Origin: Metabacillus idriensis
GTDB lineage: Bacteria > Bacillota > Bacilli > Bacillales > Bacillaceae
Assembly (NCBI RefSeq): GCF_009674765.1
Contig: NZ_WKKF01000017.1
Coordinates: forward strand, 1-60,928
Direction: 5' to 3'
DNA: 60,928 nt
Position numbers and translations under genes: made by a program. Every line of letters begins with the position of its first letter. Position 1 is the stretch's first letter. The notes below the pieces were generated by a model. That model searched no databases. It saw only the letters and a list, made by a program, of their open reading frames with translations, and was not told where the DNA came from. Of the stretch, positions 48,959 through 60,881 are shown one piece after another.

Positions 48959-48987
48959 ACTATATTACATTTTTAGAAAAAAGTTAA
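48959..48987 (-). promoter_or_regulatory. promoter of the T-box-cysE operon
   Basis: TTAACT (48982-48987), 17-nt spacer, TATAGT (48959-48964). The -35 overlaps the gltX stop codon. Modest -35, good -10. Confidence 0.5.
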
Positions 48988-50441
48988 CTGTTCGCACTTT
49001 TTAATCGGGTTAAAATTGTTTCTTTCCCCAGCAGCTCAATTGCCTGAGGAAGATCCGGCCCGTGAGTTTGTCCTGTAGTGGCAACACGGATTGGCATAAA
49101 GAGATTTTTGCCTTTATGTCCGGTCGACTTCTGAACAGCTTTTGTAGCTGCTTTAATTTGATCAGCCGTAAAGGACTCAAGTTTCTCGATTTCCACAGCA
49201 AATGCTGTAAGAACCTCTGGAACCTGTTCCTCTTCAAGAACATTACGCGCCTCGCGGTTATAAGTAATTTCTTCTTTAAAGAAAAGCTCAGTCAGTTCAA
49301 CAATCTCTGCACCATAACTCATTTTGTCCTGATGAAGGCCGATTAATTTCCGCGCCCAGTCGATTTCTTCAGCTGCAGCAGTTTCTGATACTTTTCCAGC
49401 TTTAATCAAATGAGGAAGGGAAAGCTCAACCAGCTGATCTAATTCGAGCTGTTTGACATATTGATTGTTCAGCCACATTAGCTTCTGTGTATCAAAAACA
49501 GCCGGTGATTTCGATAATCGATTCGGATCGAATATTTCAATGAACTGCTCTTTGCTGAATATTTCTTCCTCGCCGCCCGGAGACCATCCAAGCATGCCGA
49601 TAAAGTTAAAGAGCGCCTGCGGCAAATAGCCCAGCTCTTTATATTGTTCAATAAATTGAATAATTGATTCATCGCGCTTGCTTAATTTTTTGCGGTTTTC
49701 ATTAACGATTAATGTCATATGGCCGAAAATAGGCGTTTCCCAGCCTAATGCATTGAAGATCATAATTTGCTTCGGTGTATTGGAAATGTGATCTTCCCCG
49801 CGTAGGACATGAGTCATTTTCATTAAATAATCATCTACCGCTACAGCGAAGTTATAAGTTGGTGTTCCGTCTTTTTTTACGATGACATAATCGCCGATTC
49901 CATCTGTTTCAAATGAGATTTCATCTTTCACGATATCGTTGAATGTGATGACCTCTCCCTTTGGAACACGGAAGCGAATGCTAGGTTTTCTTCCTTCATC
50001 CTCAAGCTTTTGCTGCTCTTCAGATGTTAAATTCGCGCATTTTCCAGAGTATTGAGGAGTCTCCCCGCGGACACTTTGCTCTTCCCGCTCCTGCTCAAGC
50101 TCTTCTTCTGTGCAATAGCATTTATACGCTTTTCCGCTTGAAAGAAGTTCATCGTAATATTTTTTATAAAGATCATTGCGCTCTGATTGTCTGTATGGAC
50201 CGTATTCACCGTCTGTATCAATGCTTTCATCCCAGTCGATGCCGAGCCATTTCAAATATTTAAGCTGGCTTTCTTCGCCGCCTTCAATATTTCTCTTTTT
50301 ATCCGTGTCTTCAATTCGGATAATAAATTTGCCGCCTGTGTTGCGTGCATATAAATAATTAAAAAGAGCTGTTCGGGCATTCCCGATATGTAAATGTCCA
50401 GTCGGACTTGGAGCGTATCGCACTCTTACTTCATTTGTCAT
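48984..50441 (-). CDS. gltX: glutamyl-tRNA synthetase
   Basis: 485 aa class I synthetase. HIGH variant [20 protein letters not shown] variant KKLSKRDES, and anticodon-binding helical C-terminus. In Bacillus it is non-discriminating, charging both tRNA-Glu and tRNA-Gln. ATG 50441 follows GGAGGTAC; 47 upstream open codons cover the spacer and are rejected. Confidence 0.98.
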   Translation of the reverse strand: MTNEVRVRYAPSPTGHLHIGNARTALFNYLYARNTGGKFIIRIEDTDKKRNIEGGEESQLKYLKWLGIDWDESIDTDGEYGPYRQSERNDLYKKYYDELLSSGKAYKCYCTEEELEQEREEQSVRGETPQYSGKCANLTSEEQQKLEDEGRKPSIRFRVPKGEVITFNDIVKDEISFETDGIGDYVIVKKDGTPTYNFAVAVDDYLMKMTHVLRGEDHISNTPKQIMIFNALGWETPIFGHMTLIVNENRKKLSKRDESIIQFIEQYKELGYLPQALFNFIGMLGWSPGGEEEIFSKEQFIEIFDPNRLSKSPAVFDTQKLMWLNNQYVKQLELDQLVELSLPHLIKAGKVSETAAAEEIDWARKLIGLHQDKMSYGAEIVELTELFFKEEITYNREARNVLEEEQVPEVLTAFAVEIEKLESFTADQIKAATKAVQKSTGHKGKNLFMPIRVATTGQTHGPDLPQAIELLGKETILTRLKSANS

Positions 50442-50475
50442 TGTTGTACCTCCGATAATCTTTAGCATCCGTTTC

Positions 50476-50503
50476 ATTTTATCACTAAAATCACTCTGTT
50501 CAA
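50476..50503 (-). promoter_or_regulatory. possible gltX promoter
   Basis: TTGAAC (50498-50503), 16-nt spacer, TAAAAT (50476-50481) in the 76-bp ispF-gltX spacer. Confidence 0.4.
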
Positions 50504-50517
50504 AAGATTGTCCGTGA

Positions 50518-50993
50518 TTATTTTTTCTGAATGAGAACCGTTGCCTGAGATGCAATTCCTTCGCCTCTGCCCGTAAATCCAAGCTGTTCGGTCGTCGTTG
50601 CTTTTACATTCACCTGGCTGATGTCCGCCTCAAGCAATTCAGCAATTCTTCCTCTCATTTGGTCAATATATGGAGCCATTTTTGGCCTCTGAGCAATAAT
50701 CGTGCAATCAATATTACTTAACGAATATCCATTTTCTTTAACAAGCTGCCAAACATGCTGCAGCAGCTTTGCGGAGTCCGCATCTTTAAATTCAGGATCC
50801 GTATCCGGAAAATGCTTGCCGATATCACCAGCAGCAATAGCACCCAGACATGCATCTGCAACTGTATGAAGCAATACATCTGCATCTGAATGGCCAAGCA
50901 GTCCTTTATCATACGGAATTTCAATTCCTCCGAGGATGAGCGGTCTGCCTTCTACGAGCTGATGCACATCAAATCCCTGTCCAATTCTAAGCA

Positions 50994-50994
<1 letters not shown>
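50518..50994 (-). CDS. ispF: 2-C-methyl-D-erythritol 2,4-cyclodiphosphate synthase
   Basis: 158 aa; zinc ligands in GQGFDVHQL and [30 protein letters not shown] at the end. Fifth step of the MEP isoprenoid pathway, following IspD (and IspE encoded elsewhere). The start overlaps the ispD stop by 1 bp (TAATG). Confidence 0.97.
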
Positions 50995-51692
<698 letters not shown>

Positions 51693-52793
51693 CTACAACG
51701 CTTTTTCCAGCAGCTTGGGTTTAGCAAAAATCATTCTTCCGGCAGATGTCTGCAGCACACTCGTCACAATAACATCAATGTGCTTGCCTATATAATCTCT
51801 TCCATCTTCAACAACAATCATTGTTCCGTCATCTAAATAGGCGACGCCCTGATTATGTTCTTTTCCATCTTTAATGACTTGTACTTTCATTTCTTCCCCA
51901 GGCAATACAACCGGCTTTACAGCGTTAGCTAAGTCATTGATATTTAATACACCCACACCCTGCAGCTCACATACTTTATTTAAGTTAAAATCGTTTGTTA
52001 CCACGACGCCGGATGTAAGCTTGGCAAGTTTCACGAGCTTGCTGTCAACCTCTTGGATTTCATCAAAGTCGCCTTCATAAATCTCTACTTTAATGGAGAG
52101 CTCCTTTTGAATGCGGTTCAGGATATCAAGTCCGCGTCTCCCGCGATTTCGTTTTAATGCATCAGATGAATCAGCAATGTGCTGAAGCTCTTCAAGGACA
52201 AATTGAGGAATGACAATCGTGCCTTCTAAAAACCCAGTCTGGCAGATATCAGCAATTCTGCCGTCGATAATCACGCTTGTGTCCAAAATTTTAAGCTTTT
52301 TGTCTTCTGTTTCTGCGTCTTCCTCGCCAGCGCCTTTTTTCTTTCCGATTTTGCCTGAAATAGAGAACAGACTGATCAGCTCATCTTTACGCTTGAAACC
52401 GACCTGAAAACCCAGGTATCCAAGCAGCAGTGTAAGAAAGATCGGAATAATCGTACTGAACACTTGATATTGGATGTCTTTAAACGGAATAACATTTACG
52501 ATAAGAAAGGCAATTATAAGTCCGACAATCAATCCTAAACTACCAAATAGAACATCCGTTACAGGTGCCTTTACCAGTGATTCTTCTAAAAGCTTGACCC
52601 AGTTAACCACATAATCAACAAGCCAGAATGTTGCTATATAGAATAATATTGCTCCTAAAATGGCCAATGCATATGGTGAATTAATAAAAGGTATGTCTTG
52701 TAGATTTAACAATCTCATTAGCTCCGGCATAAAGAAAATGCCTAAAGTTCCTCCGAGAAACAGGAAAAAGATCTGCACAATACGCTTTAACAT
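51693..52793 (-). CDS. yacL: PIN/TRAM-domain membrane protein YacL
   Basis: 366 aa: four membrane segments in the first 135 residues, a PIN nuclease-like domain ([14 protein letters not shown] near residue 168, further acidic residues in SSDALK and [10 protein letters not shown]), and a C-terminal TRAM domain ([28 protein letters not shown]). It is probably a membrane-bound RNase, but its substrate is unknown. RBS AAAGGAGGTGG. Separated from disA by 193 bp. Confidence 0.92.
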   Translation of the reverse strand: MLKRIVQIFFLFLGGTLGIFFMPELMRLLNLQDIPFINSPYALAILGAILFYIATFWLVDYVVNWVKLLEESLVKAPVTDVLFGSLGLIVGLIIAFLIVNVIPFKDIQYQVFSTIIPIFLTLLLGYLGFQVGFKRKDELISLFSISGKIGKKKGAGEEDAETEDKKLKILDTSVIIDGRIADICQTGFLEGTIVIPQFVLEELQHIADSSDALKRNRGRRGLDILNRIQKELSIKVEIYEGDFDEIQEVDSKLVKLAKLTSGVVVTNDFNLNKVCELQGVGVLNINDLANAVKPVVLPGEEMKVQVIKDGKEHNQGVAYLDDGTMIVVEDGRDYIGKHIDVIVTSVLQTSAGRMIFAKPKLLEKAL

Positions 52794-52893
52794 ACCTCCA
52801 CCTCCTTTATATCTATTATAATCACTTTAATTCAATTAAAACGCCAAAGATATGAATTTCTAAAGCTGTAAACAGATTGAAATGTTAGAACAG

Positions 52894-52923
52894 ATTATAC
52901 CTTTCCCTAAAAAAGAAAAACAA
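52894..52923 (-). promoter_or_regulatory. possible yacL promoter
   Basis: TTGTTT (52918-52923), 18-nt spacer, TATAAT (52894-52899). Only the -10 is convincing. A second TATAAT (52814-52819) has no -35. Confidence 0.3.
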
Positions 52924-52986
52924 GAATAATATAACCTAAATCCGCGGGATTAAAACGCTTAAACAAAAAGTTTCATAAAAAGTTCG

Positions 52987-54069
52987 CTATATTTGACGAT
53001 CAATCAGCAGCTGTTCCTGCAGCCTCCGCAGACCTTCTTTAATTTTCTTCGCCCGAACCTCGCCAATTCCATCAACCTCATCCAACTGTTCTACGGATGC
53101 ACGCGTAATAAGTTTCAGATTCGTAAATTTGTTCACCAAATTTTCAATTATGACAGGCGGAAGACGCGGAATCTTCTTAAGAACTCTGTAGCCGCGCGGC
53201 ATCACTAAATCCTCAAGATTTGTAAAATGTGCTGAGTAGCCAAGCAGTCTAAGCAGGACCATGTCATCTAAGAGCTCCGTATTTGTAAGGACCTGAAACT
53301 GATCGAGCACATATTTAGGATCAAGCGTTTTATCAAATGAGTAGTCTTTAATGACAAGCGCCGCTTCCTCTTCAATATCTGACAGCAATTCGTTCAGCTG
53401 CAGGCGGATCAGGTGTCCTTCTGTTCCAAGTTCGTTAATGTAATTCAAGATTTCATTCTTAATGCGGAGCACCATTTCAATGCGGTGAATGACCTGCAGC
53501 AATTCATCAAACGTTACAAGCTCTTCAAATTCAAGCGCTCCAAGATTTATGATTGACTGATCAAGAACCGTGCGGTATTTCTCAAGCGTCTGAATCGCCT
53601 GATTCGCTTTTGTTAAAATAACACCGATGTCTCTCAGCGCATAGCGAAGCTCCCCGTAATAGAGGGTAATAACATTTCTTCTCTGTGAAATGGCGATTAC
53701 CAGATTGCCTGTCTGCTTCGCTACTCTTTCTGCTGTCCGATGCCGCATGCCTGTTTCAATGGACCCGATAAAAGCATTTGGAACAAGCTGTGCATTTGCA
53801 TATAAAATTTTATTGCCTGAATCGCTGAGAATAATGGCTCCGTCCATTTTAGCAAGTTCATAAAGGTGAGCCGGGGAAAAGGCAGAGTTTATGTAAAAAC
53901 CTCCATCTACCAGCTCTTTTACTTTGTCGCTGAAACCGACCACAATCAGACCGCCGGTTTTCGCCCGCAATACGTTTTCAATTCCAGCTCTGAGAGGTGT
54001 CCCAGGAGCAATAAATTGCAAGATTTCCTTCATGCTTTTCTCATATGTCTTTTTCTCTTTATCAATCAT
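52987..54069 (-). CDS. disA: DNA-integrity scanning diadenylate cyclase DisA
   Basis: 360 aa, as in B. subtilis. N-terminal DAC domain with MDGAIILSD and [12 protein letters not shown] (catalytic DGA and RHR motifs), helical spine, and C-terminal helix-hairpin-helix DNA-binding domain ([19 protein letters not shown]). It makes c-di-AMP and pauses at branched DNA at sporulation onset. 4 bp behind radA. Confidence 0.97.
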   Translation of the reverse strand: MIDKEKKTYEKSMKEILQFIAPGTPLRAGIENVLRAKTGGLIVVGFSDKVKELVDGGFYINSAFSPAHLYELAKMDGAIILSDSGNKILYANAQLVPNAFIGSIETGMRHRTAERVAKQTGNLVIAISQRRNVITLYYGELRYALRDIGVILTKANQAIQTLEKYRTVLDQSIINLGALEFEELVTFDELLQVIHRIEMVLRIKNEILNYINELGTEGHLIRLQLNELLSDIEEEAALVIKDYSFDKTLDPKYVLDQFQVLTNTELLDDMVLLRLLGYSAHFTNLEDLVMPRGYRVLKKIPRLPPVIIENLVNKFTNLKLITRASVEQLDEVDGIGEVRAKKIKEGLRRLQEQLLIDRQI

Positions 54070-54073
54070 TGTC

Positions 54074-55456
54074 CTACCCCCCTAATGTACTCTGCAGGGC
54101 CTCTGAGACGTTCTTAACTCCCACAACCTCAATGTCCCCCGGCACCGTCCATCCGCCAATATTGGCCTCTGGAACGATTGCACGCTTAAATCCAAGCTTG
54201 GCCGCTTCCATGACACGCTGTTCAATTCTTGAAACACGTCTGACTTCGCCGGTTAATCCTACTTCTCCAATAATAATATCTGTCGCTTTTGACGGTACGT
54301 CCTTAAAGCTTGAAGCTATGCTGACTGCTATTGCCAAATCAATAGCAGGTTCATCTAATTTCACCCCGCCTGCCACTTTTAAATAGGCATCCTGGTTTTG
54401 AAGAAGCAAGCCTACTCGTTTCTCAAGGACAGCCATTAACAGCGGGACACGGTTATGATCAATCCCGGTTGCCATTCTCCGCGGATTTCCAAAGCTGGTA
54501 GGCGAGATTAACGCCTGAATCTCCACCAGAACCGGTCTTGTTCCTTCCATGGATGCAACAACCGTAGAGCCTGCTGCCCCTTTTGACCGTTCTTCAAGAA
54601 AAATCTCAGAAGGGTTCAGGACCTCCTCAAGACCGCTTTCTTTCATTTCAAAAATGCCCATTTCGTTTGTTGAACCAAAACGGTTTTTTACAGCTCTTAA
54701 AATCCTGTACGTATGATGGCGTTCTCCTTCAAAATAAAGCACGGTATCCACCATGTGCTCAAGAATTCTCGGACCCGCAATGGAACCTTCCTTCGTGACA
54801 TGTCCCACAATAAAGATCGCAATGCCTTTTGTTTTCGCGATCCTCATCAGTTCAGCGGTACATTCCCTAACCTGTGAAACACTCCCCGGTGCAGATGTAA
54901 TATCACTTTGAAAAACAGTTTGGATGGAATCCACAATGACAAAGGCAGGATTCGTTTCATCAATTGCCTTTGTAATAAATTCAAGATCTGTTTCAGCAAA
55001 AACAAAGAGTTTATCAGACTTCACTCCAAGTCTGTCGGCCCTCATTTTCGTTTGCTTGACCGATTCTTCACCTGAAATATATAAGACATCGTTCCCATTA
55101 TCGGCTAATTGAGAAGAAACTTGAAGAAGCAGTGTTGATTTTCCAATTCCGGGATCTCCGCCTATTAGTACTAGGGAACCCCTTACAATTCCGCTTCCAA
55201 GGACACGGTTAAATTCCTGCAGGTTTGTTTTAATGCGCGGTTCTTGAGTTGTTTCAATGTTTGTAATGGGTGAAGGTTTATTGGCGGTTTGACCTGGAGC
55301 TGAGTGCGCAAAGGCAACTCTTCTATTTGCAGTTCCTGTTTTGACAATTTCTTCTGTCATCGTGTTCCATGCGCCGCAGCCTGGACATTTGCCCATCCAT
55401 TTGGCAGATTCATATCCGCACGTCAGACACATGAATTTCGATTTCGTTTTAGCCAT
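54074..55456 (-). CDS. radA: DNA repair protein RadA (Sms)
   Basis: 460 aa: N-terminal zinc finger [19 protein letters not shown], RecA-like ATPase with Walker [11 protein letters not shown], the RadA motif [11 protein letters not shown] and a Lon-protease-like C-terminal domain. It is a branch-migration helicase; in B. subtilis it also modulates DisA, consistent with the tight radA-disA pair. RBS GGAAGGAC. Confidence 0.97.
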   Translation of the reverse strand: MAKTKSKFMCLTCGYESAKWMGKCPGCGAWNTMTEEIVKTGTANRRVAFAHSAPGQTANKPSPITNIETTQEPRIKTNLQEFNRVLGSGIVRGSLVLIGGDPGIGKSTLLLQVSSQLADNGNDVLYISGEESVKQTKMRADRLGVKSDKLFVFAETDLEFITKAIDETNPAFVIVDSIQTVFQSDITSAPGSVSQVRECTAELMRIAKTKGIAIFIVGHVTKEGSIAGPRILEHMVDTVLYFEGERHHTYRILRAVKNRFGSTNEMGIFEMKESGLEEVLNPSEIFLEERSKGAAGSTVVASMEGTRPVLVEIQALISPTSFGNPRRMATGIDHNRVPLLMAVLEKRVGLLLQNQDAYLKVAGGVKLDEPAIDLAIAVSIASSFKDVPSKATDIIIGEVGLTGEVRRVSRIEQRVMEAAKLGFKRAIVPEANIGGWTVPGDIEVVGVKNVSEALQSTLGG

Positions 55457-55536
55457 TATTTCGGTCCTTCCTTACTAGATTACCTATTTTAAAGAGAAAT
55501 GGTTATTTTTGATGTGCTTTTTATAGAAACGAAATC

Positions 55537-55563
55537 GAGGCATACGTAAAAAGTGTATGCCTC
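55537..55563 (-). other. hairpin between clpC and radA
   Basis: Stem GAGGCATAC / GTATGCCTC (9 bp) with a 9-nt loop, 23 bp after the clpC stop codon. It is followed by GATTTCGTTTC, a poor T-tract, so it is more likely a leaky terminator or processing site than a strong stop. Confidence 0.6.
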
Positions 55564-55585
55564 ATGATTGTTTCGCCTCAGATGA

Positions 55586-58033
55586 TTATTTTATTTTCTC
55601 TGCTTCTGCCTCAGAGCCTTTTACGATAAATTCCCCGTCCGTTACATCAAGAACGACTTTTTGCCCTTTCTCGATTGTGCCTTTCAGCAGCTCTTCTGAC
55701 AGACGGTCTTCTACATGCTTTTGAATGGCTCTTCTTAGAGGACGTGCTCCGTACTCAGGATCAAATCCTTCATCCGCAATTTTATCCTGTGCGGCATCCG
55801 TGAGCTCAAGCACCAGATCCTGCTCTGCCAGACGTTTCATCAGCTGATCTGCCATCAGCGTCACAATTTCTTTAATGTGTTTCTTCTCGAGAGAGTGGAA
55901 CACAATAATTTCGTCAATACGGTTTAAGAACTCAGGTCTGAATGCTTTTTTCAGCTCATTCATTACCTTGCCCTTCATATCCTTATAATCCTGCGCTTCG
56001 TCCTGTACATTGAAGCCAACGTATTTATTGCGTTTAAGCTCGCTTGCTCCGACGTTTGAAGTCATGATTAGGATCGTATTTCTGAAATCAACTGTTCTTC
56101 CTTTAGAATCTGTTAATCGTCCATCCTCTAAAACTTGAAGAAGAATGTTGAAGACATCCGGATGAGCTTTTTCGATCTCATCTAGAAGTACAACTGAGTA
56201 AGGCTTTCTGCGCACCTTCTCTGTCAGCTGTCCGCCTTCTTCATAGCCGACATATCCAGGAGGTGAACCGACAAGTCTTGATGTTGAATGCTTCTCCATA
56301 TATTCAGACATATCAATGCGGATCATCGCATCTTCGTCACCAAAAATAGATTCTGCCAGTGCTCGTGCAAGCTCTGTTTTACCAACACCTGTTGGTCCCA
56401 AGAAGACGAAAGACCCGATTGGGCGCTTTGGATCCTTTAAGCCTGCTCTTGCACGGCGTACAGCTTTCGCAACTGCAACAACAGCCTCATCCTGGCCAAT
56501 AACGCGGTTATGAAGAATTTGCTCCATGTTGAGAAGTTTATCCGTTTCTTTTTGAGCAAGTCTTGATACAGGTATTCCAGTCCAGCTTGCCACAACCATA
56601 GCAATATCTTCAACTGTAACCTCGGAATTTTCCTGTCCTTGTTTTTCTTTCCATGTTTTCTTCGTTTCTTCAAGCTGTTCACGAAGACGCTGCTCTGTAT
56701 CGCGCAATGAAGCGGCCTTTTCAAACTCTTGGCTTTGAACAGATGCATCCTTTTCTTTCCGCACTTCTTCAAGCTTCATTTCAAGCTCTTTTAAGTTTGG
56801 CGGAGTCGTGAATGAACGAAGGCGCACTTTTGAACCTGCCTCATCAATCAAATCGATTGCTTTATCCGGAAGGAACCGGTCTGAAATGTAGCGGTCTGAT
56901 AGTTTGACTGCAGCATCAATTGCTTCATCTGTAATCGATACTCTGTGATGAGCCTCATAGCGGTCGCGAAGACCTTTTAAGATCAGGATGCTTTCTGCAG
57001 CTGTCGGCTCATCAACCTGGATTGGCTGGAAGCGTCGTTCAAGTGCAGCATCTTTTTCAATATATTTGCGGTACTCATCAAGAGTTGTTGCACCAATACA
57101 CTGCAATTCGCCTCTTGCAAGTGATGGCTTAAGAATATTGGAAGCATCGATTGCGCCCTCTGCGCCTCCGGCTCCAATTAACGTATGCAATTCATCAATG
57201 AATAAAATAATATTGCCTGCCTGGCGAATTTCGTCCATTACTTTCTTAAGACGGTCTTCAAACTCACCGCGGTATTTTGTTCCTGCTACAACTGTTCCCA
57301 TATCAAGCGTCATCACTCGTTTATCACGGAGGATTTCAGGAACTTCATTATTTACGATCTGCTGAGCCAATCCTTCTGCGATTGCCGTTTTACCTACTCC
57401 AGGCTCCCCGATTAAGACAGGATTGTTTTTCGTTCTTCGGCTTAACACTTCAATGACCCGTTGAATCTCTTTGCTTCTGCCGATAACAGGATCTAAGCTG
57501 CCTTCACGGGCAATGGCAGTCAAGTCGCGTGCAAGACTGTCAAGAGTAGGAGTATTGGCGTTATTCATTGAGCCGCCCTGATGTCCGGATCCTGATTCAT
57601 TGCTGCCCAGAAGCTGAAGAACCTGCTGGCGTGCTTTATTTAAACTTACTCCAAGATTGTTAAGAACTCTTGCCGCTACGCCTTCACCTTCACGGATAAG
57701 CCCTAAAAGGATATGCTCTGTTCCAACGTAAGAATGACCAAGCTTTCTCGCTTCATCCATCGAAAGCTCGATGACTTTTTTCGCCCGCGGAGTATAGTGG
57801 ATCGTTTGAGAAATTTCCTGTCCTCTTCCGATTAGACTCTCAACTTCTTTTTGAATTTTATCTGAACCAAGGCCAAGTGCAGTAAGAGCTTTGGCAGCAA
57901 TCCCTTCGCCTTCACGTACAAGACCGAGAAGAATATGCTCAGTGCCTATATTATTATGGCCCAGTCGAACCGCTTCCTCTTGTGCTAATGCAAGAACTTT
58001 TTGAGCCCGCTCAGTAAATCTTCCAAACATCAT
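55586..58033 (-). CDS. clpC: ATP-dependent Clp protease ATP-binding subunit ClpC
   Basis: 815 aa Hsp100. Two N-terminal Clp_N repeats ([37 protein letters not shown]), D1 Walker A GEPGVGKT, a UVR/middle domain ([15 protein letters not shown]) for adaptor binding, D2 Walker A GPTGVGKT and a KYVGFN-type ClpP loop. It unfolds McsB-phosphorylated or MecA-delivered substrates for ClpP. The start ATGATG overlaps the mcsB stop by 4 bp. Confidence 0.98.
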   Translation of the reverse strand: MMFGRFTERAQKVLALAQEEAVRLGHNNIGTEHILLGLVREGEGIAAKALTALGLGSDKIQKEVESLIGRGQEISQTIHYTPRAKKVIELSMDEARKLGHSYVGTEHILLGLIREGEGVAARVLNNLGVSLNKARQQVLQLLGSNESGSGHQGGSMNNANTPTLDSLARDLTAIAREGSLDPVIGRSKEIQRVIEVLSRRTKNNPVLIGEPGVGKTAIAEGLAQQIVNNEVPEILRDKRVMTLDMGTVVAGTKYRGEFEDRLKKVMDEIRQAGNIILFIDELHTLIGAGGAEGAIDASNILKPSLARGELQCIGATTLDEYRKYIEKDAALERRFQPIQVDEPTAAESILILKGLRDRYEAHHRVSITDEAIDAAVKLSDRYISDRFLPDKAIDLIDEAGSKVRLRSFTTPPNLKELEMKLEEVRKEKDASVQSQEFEKAASLRDTEQRLREQLEETKKTWKEKQGQENSEVTVEDIAMVVASWTGIPVSRLAQKETDKLLNMEQILHNRVIGQDEAVVAVAKAVRRARAGLKDPKRPIGSFVFLGPTGVGKTELARALAESIFGDEDAMIRIDMSEYMEKHSTSRLVGSPPGYVGYEEGGQLTEKVRRKPYSVVLLDEIEKAHPDVFNILLQVLEDGRLTDSKGRTVDFRNTILIMTSNVGASELKRNKYVGFNVQDEAQDYKDMKGKVMNELKKAFRPEFLNRIDEIIVFHSLEKKHIKEIVTLMADQLMKRLAEQDLVLELTDAAQDKIADEGFDPEYGARPLRRAIQKHVEDRLSEELLKGTIEKGQKVVLDVTDGEFIVKGSEAEAEKIK

Positions 58034-59121
58034 ACTTCATCATCCTCCATCCTTCTGACCATTTCTAGGTTTAATCTTTCTCTAATTAAGGAAGCTCTTC
58101 TTATATCCCGTTCATCCGGTCTTAGTGCTCCGCCGGCATATTGCTGCAGAAAACCAGGCTGAGTTAAAATCATTAACTCGTTTAATATGTTTCTGGAAAT
58201 GTCTTTAATAATATTTAAGTCTATTCCCAGCCTGACATCTGATAAACATTTGGCGGCTTCTTTTGACTCGATAATACGGCTGTATGTCAGAGTGCCGAGA
58301 GATCTGAACACACGGTCTTCAAGCGGTATCTGCGACGTTTTATATAAAGCTTCGCGTGCAGAACGCTCCTTGTCAATCAGCTGATGGACAACGCTCAGCA
58401 AATCCTCTACTATATCGTCTTCAGACTTCCCCAGTGTAATCTGATTTGAAATCTGAAAGATGTTACCTAATGCTTCGCTGCCTTCCCCGTAAATTCCTCT
58501 AACAACCAGACCTAATTGATTAATTGCCGGAATAATCCGGTTCATCTGCTGTGTCAGGACAAGTGCAGGCAAGTGCATCATAACAGATGCTCTAAGGCCT
58601 GTTCCGACATTTGTCGGACAGCTTGTTAAGTATCCTCTCTGCTCATCAAAGGCATAATCTACAGCATGTTCCATCCAATCATCCAGCTCGCTTGCTGATT
58701 TTAAAGCTTCTTTCAGCTGAAGTCCCGGATATAAACATTGAATTCGAATATGATCCTCTTCATTCAGCATGATGCTGGCCTCTTCATTCTCAGATAACAA
58801 ACATCCTCCAAAAGAAGAATCTTCCGCTAAATTCGGACTGATCAAATGTTTTTCAACTAGAACCCTTTTTTGAATGGACTGCAGATCATCCATCCTGAGC
58901 AATTCAAGCTTTCCGATCTCATTTACGTTTTTACCTGAAAATGTTTCTTCAAAAAGCTCTAAAATCTCCAGTGATTCTTCATTGGAGGCAATCGTTGGAA
59001 ACTTGTATTTCTCAATATTTCTTGCAAGCCTGACCCTGCTGCTGAGAACAATGTCAGAATCAGGTCCTTCCTTGCTCATCCAGGCGCTCATTGCCTGATT
59101 GATAAATTGCTGAAGTGACAT
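58030..59121 (-). CDS. mcsB: protein arginine kinase McsB
   Basis: 363 aa, phosphagen-kinase fold: [31 protein letters not shown] and [18 protein letters not shown] with the catalytic Cys region. It phosphorylates arginines to tag proteins for ClpCP and removes CtsR from DNA during stress. 1 bp separates it from mcsA. Confidence 0.97.
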   Translation of the reverse strand: MSLQQFINQAMSAWMSKEGPDSDIVLSSRVRLARNIEKYKFPTIASNEESLEILELFEETFSGKNVNEIGKLELLRMDDLQSIQKRVLVEKHLISPNLAEDSSFGGCLLSENEEASIMLNEEDHIRIQCLYPGLQLKEALKSASELDDWMEHAVDYAFDEQRGYLTSCPTNVGTGLRASVMMHLPALVLTQQMNRIIPAINQLGLVVRGIYGEGSEALGNIFQISNQITLGKSEDDIVEDLLSVVHQLIDKERSAREALYKTSQIPLEDRVFRSLGTLTYSRIIESKEAAKCLSDVRLGIDLNIIKDISRNILNELMILTQPGFLQQYAGGALRPDERDIRRASLIRERLNLEMVRRMEDDEV

Positions 59122-59122
59122 A

Positions 59123-59668
59123 TCAGGATTCTCCTCCTCTGGAACTTTTTAATTTCAGTTCAAGCGAACGGATTTCATCTCGAGTCTCAGCAGCTTTTTC
59201 AAATTCTTCTTGCTGTATCAAATCTTTAAGATTCTGTTTTAATAACTCTATTCGTTTGCGGATGTGAATGCTACCGCCAATTCGTTCAGGAATTTTACCC
59301 GCATGAACAGTGTTGCCGCTATGGACCCTTCTTAAAATAGGATTAATCTGATCATGAAAAGTCAGGTAGCACTCAGAACAGCCAAAACGGCCGACTTTTG
59401 TAAACTGCTGATAGGTCATCTGACATCTGCTGCACTGCAATACTTCATTTTTCTTAAAAACATCCTGCTTTGTTTTTGAAATGGAGGATTCCATATTTAA
59501 CAAACCGGCCAATAAGTTATTAATTGAAAAACCAGTACTGTTATCTATAAACATCGAACTGTTATCCTGAGCACATTGATCACAAATATGAATTTCTGTC
59601 TTTTCGCCGTTTACTACTTTTGTAAAATGAAAAGTTGCCGGCCTTTCATTGCATTCCTGGCAAATCAA
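59123..59668 (-). CDS. mcsA: McsB activator McsA
   Basis: 181 aa with Cys pairs ICQECNER … HICDQCAQ and [10 protein letters not shown] … GCSECYLTF (zinc sites), and a C-terminal UVR motif ([20 protein letters not shown]). It activates McsB and helps target CtsR. Second gene of the operon, 16 bp after ctsR. The start ATG follows CAGGTGAACAG. Confidence 0.95.
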   Translation of the reverse strand: MICQECNERPATFHFTKVVNGEKTEIHICDQCAQDNSSMFIDNSTGFSINNLLAGLLNMESSISKTKQDVFKKNEVLQCSRCQMTYQQFTKVGRFGCSECYLTFHDQINPILRRVHSGNTVHAGKIPERIGGSIHIRKRIELLKQNLKDLIQQEEFEKAAETRDEIRSLELKLKSSRGGES

Positions 59669-59684
59669 GTCTGTTCACCTGCTT

Positions 59685-60146
59685 TCATCGGTATTTCAAG
59701 GAAGTCAGCATAGCTTTTATCATCCTTGCCCTTAACTCGTCTCTATGCGGCAAATCAATATATAAGACGGAACGGTCAATTACACTCATCATAATCTTCG
59801 CCTCGCGTCTAGAAATCACTTCTTCATTAACCAGCCTTAAAATAAGATCTTCAGCAGAGGTTTGCGAAATCCGTCTATCGATAATTCCCAATATCTGATC
59901 AATTAGATGGGCAGCATCATTCGATTTCACCTTAATGATTCGAATATAGCCTCCCCCGCCTCTCTTACTTTCTACTATATACCCTCTTTCAATAGTAAAA
60001 CGCGTATTAATCACATAATTTATTTGTGAGGGCACACATTGAAACTTATCTGCAATCTCGCTTCTTTTGATCTCAACGATTTCTTTGCCGCTCGTTGTGA
60101 GCACTTGCTTCAAATACTGTTCAATGACATCCGAGATATTCCGCAC
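59685..60146 (-). CDS. ctsR: transcriptional repressor CtsR
   Basis: 153 aa: N-terminal winged HTH (RSEIADKFQCVPSQINYVIN) with the Gly-rich wing ESKRGGGGYIRI that acts as the temperature sensor, and a C-terminal domain contacted by McsA/McsB. The frame stays open to 60236, but that stretch contains the operator; GTG 60146 follows AGGGGGAGG and gives the family start (VRNISDVIEQYL), so it is chosen. CtsR represses its own operon and other clp genes. Confidence 0.96.
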   Translation of the reverse strand: MRNISDVIEQYLKQVLTTSGKEIVEIKRSEIADKFQCVPSQINYVINTRFTIERGYIVESKRGGGGYIRIIKVKSNDAAHLIDQILGIIDRRISQTSAEDLILRLVNEEVISRREAKIMMSVIDRSVLYIDLPHRDELRARMIKAMLTSLKYR

Positions 60147-60167
60147 TCCGCCTCCCCCTAACTTGAC

Positions 60168-60184
60168 TTTGACTATATTTGACT
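60168..60184 (-). promoter_or_regulatory. CtsR operator
   Basis: AGTCAAA-TAT-AGTCAAA is a perfect match to the CtsR heptad direct repeat RGTCAAA-NAN-RGTCAAA. It overlaps the predicted transcription start, 22 bp before the ctsR GTG. A third AGTCAA follows. Confidence 0.92.
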
Positions 60185-60192
60185 TTAACACT

Positions 60193-60221
60193 AATATAAA
60201 ACGAACTTCACTTTTTTTCAA
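60193..60221 (-). promoter_or_regulatory. ctsR operon sigma-A promoter
   Basis: TTGAAA (60216-60221), 17-nt spacer, TATATT (60193-60198), immediately upstream of the CtsR operator. Confidence 0.8.
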
Positions 60222-60251
60222 CTTATAACCACTCATTTATCTATTTCCATT

Positions 60252-60278
60252 ATTAACGGCACTGAAACGTTTTTAAAC
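60252..60278 (-). promoter_or_regulatory. possible sigma-B promoter of ctsR
   Basis: GTTTAA (60273-60278), 15-nt spacer, GTTAAT (60252-60257). The -35 is perfect for sigma-B, the -10 (GGGTAT expected) is poor. The B. subtilis operon has a sigma-B promoter in this region. Confidence 0.25.
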
Positions 60279-60635
60279 AGGAATAACCATTTTATTTACA
60301 CGGAGGCTAAAAGGTTTTTTAAAATTTGAAGTAAAAAATTGGGAGGTAAGTTATATATACGTTTTAAAAACATGATTCATGAAAGGGATTATCTTTTTAA
60401 CAATAAAAGATGAAATTGCCAAGGGGAGGCAGAAAGTGGCCATTTTTCGATGTTATTCAGGTTTGGATGTGAATAGGATTCGGCTTCCTCACATCGGTTT
60501 GATGCCTGTATAGTTAGTAGGTGATTCTTGAGAGTAAAAACTGGCCAACTTGTTTATATTTATAGTACTCCGGAGAGTAAAATGCAGCTTACAGATGGTA
60601 AGTGTGTGCAGCTCACTAAAATAAACGATCCATAC
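60279..60635. other. intergenic region between ctsR promoter and rrn terminator
   Basis: No established gene. On the plus strand a 25-codon frame (60436-60513, GTG start) follows GGGGAGG at 8 nt and ends at TAG; its product begins MAIFRCYSGLDVN and is not recognised. No tRNA, repeat or mobile element is visible. Confidence 0.4.
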
Positions 60636-60662
60636 AAAAAAGAACAGCATCTTTGCTGTTCT
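60636..60662 (-). terminator. rrn operon terminator
   Basis: Minus-strand stem GAGAACAGCA / TGCTGTTCTT with AAGA loop and a T-run, 12 bp after 5S rRNA. Confidence 0.9.
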
Positions 60663-60674
60663 CCTTTTATGCGT

Positions 60675-60790
<116 letters not shown>

Positions 60791-60881
60791 CAATATGCAA
60801 TTGAAGAAAGAATGTTATTCTTTCAAAACTAAATAACGTTTGATAACAAGATTCACTTAAATGTTACACTTTATTAGACTG

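Noticed and set aside
54045-54386. 113-codon plus-strand frame across the radA end
   Set aside because: Antisense to the conserved RadA C-terminus, low-complexity Ser/Thr-rich translation, no RBS.
60147-60236. Longer CtsR with 30 extra N-terminal residues
   Set aside because: The extension covers the -10 region's downstream side and the CtsR operator and is absent from the family.
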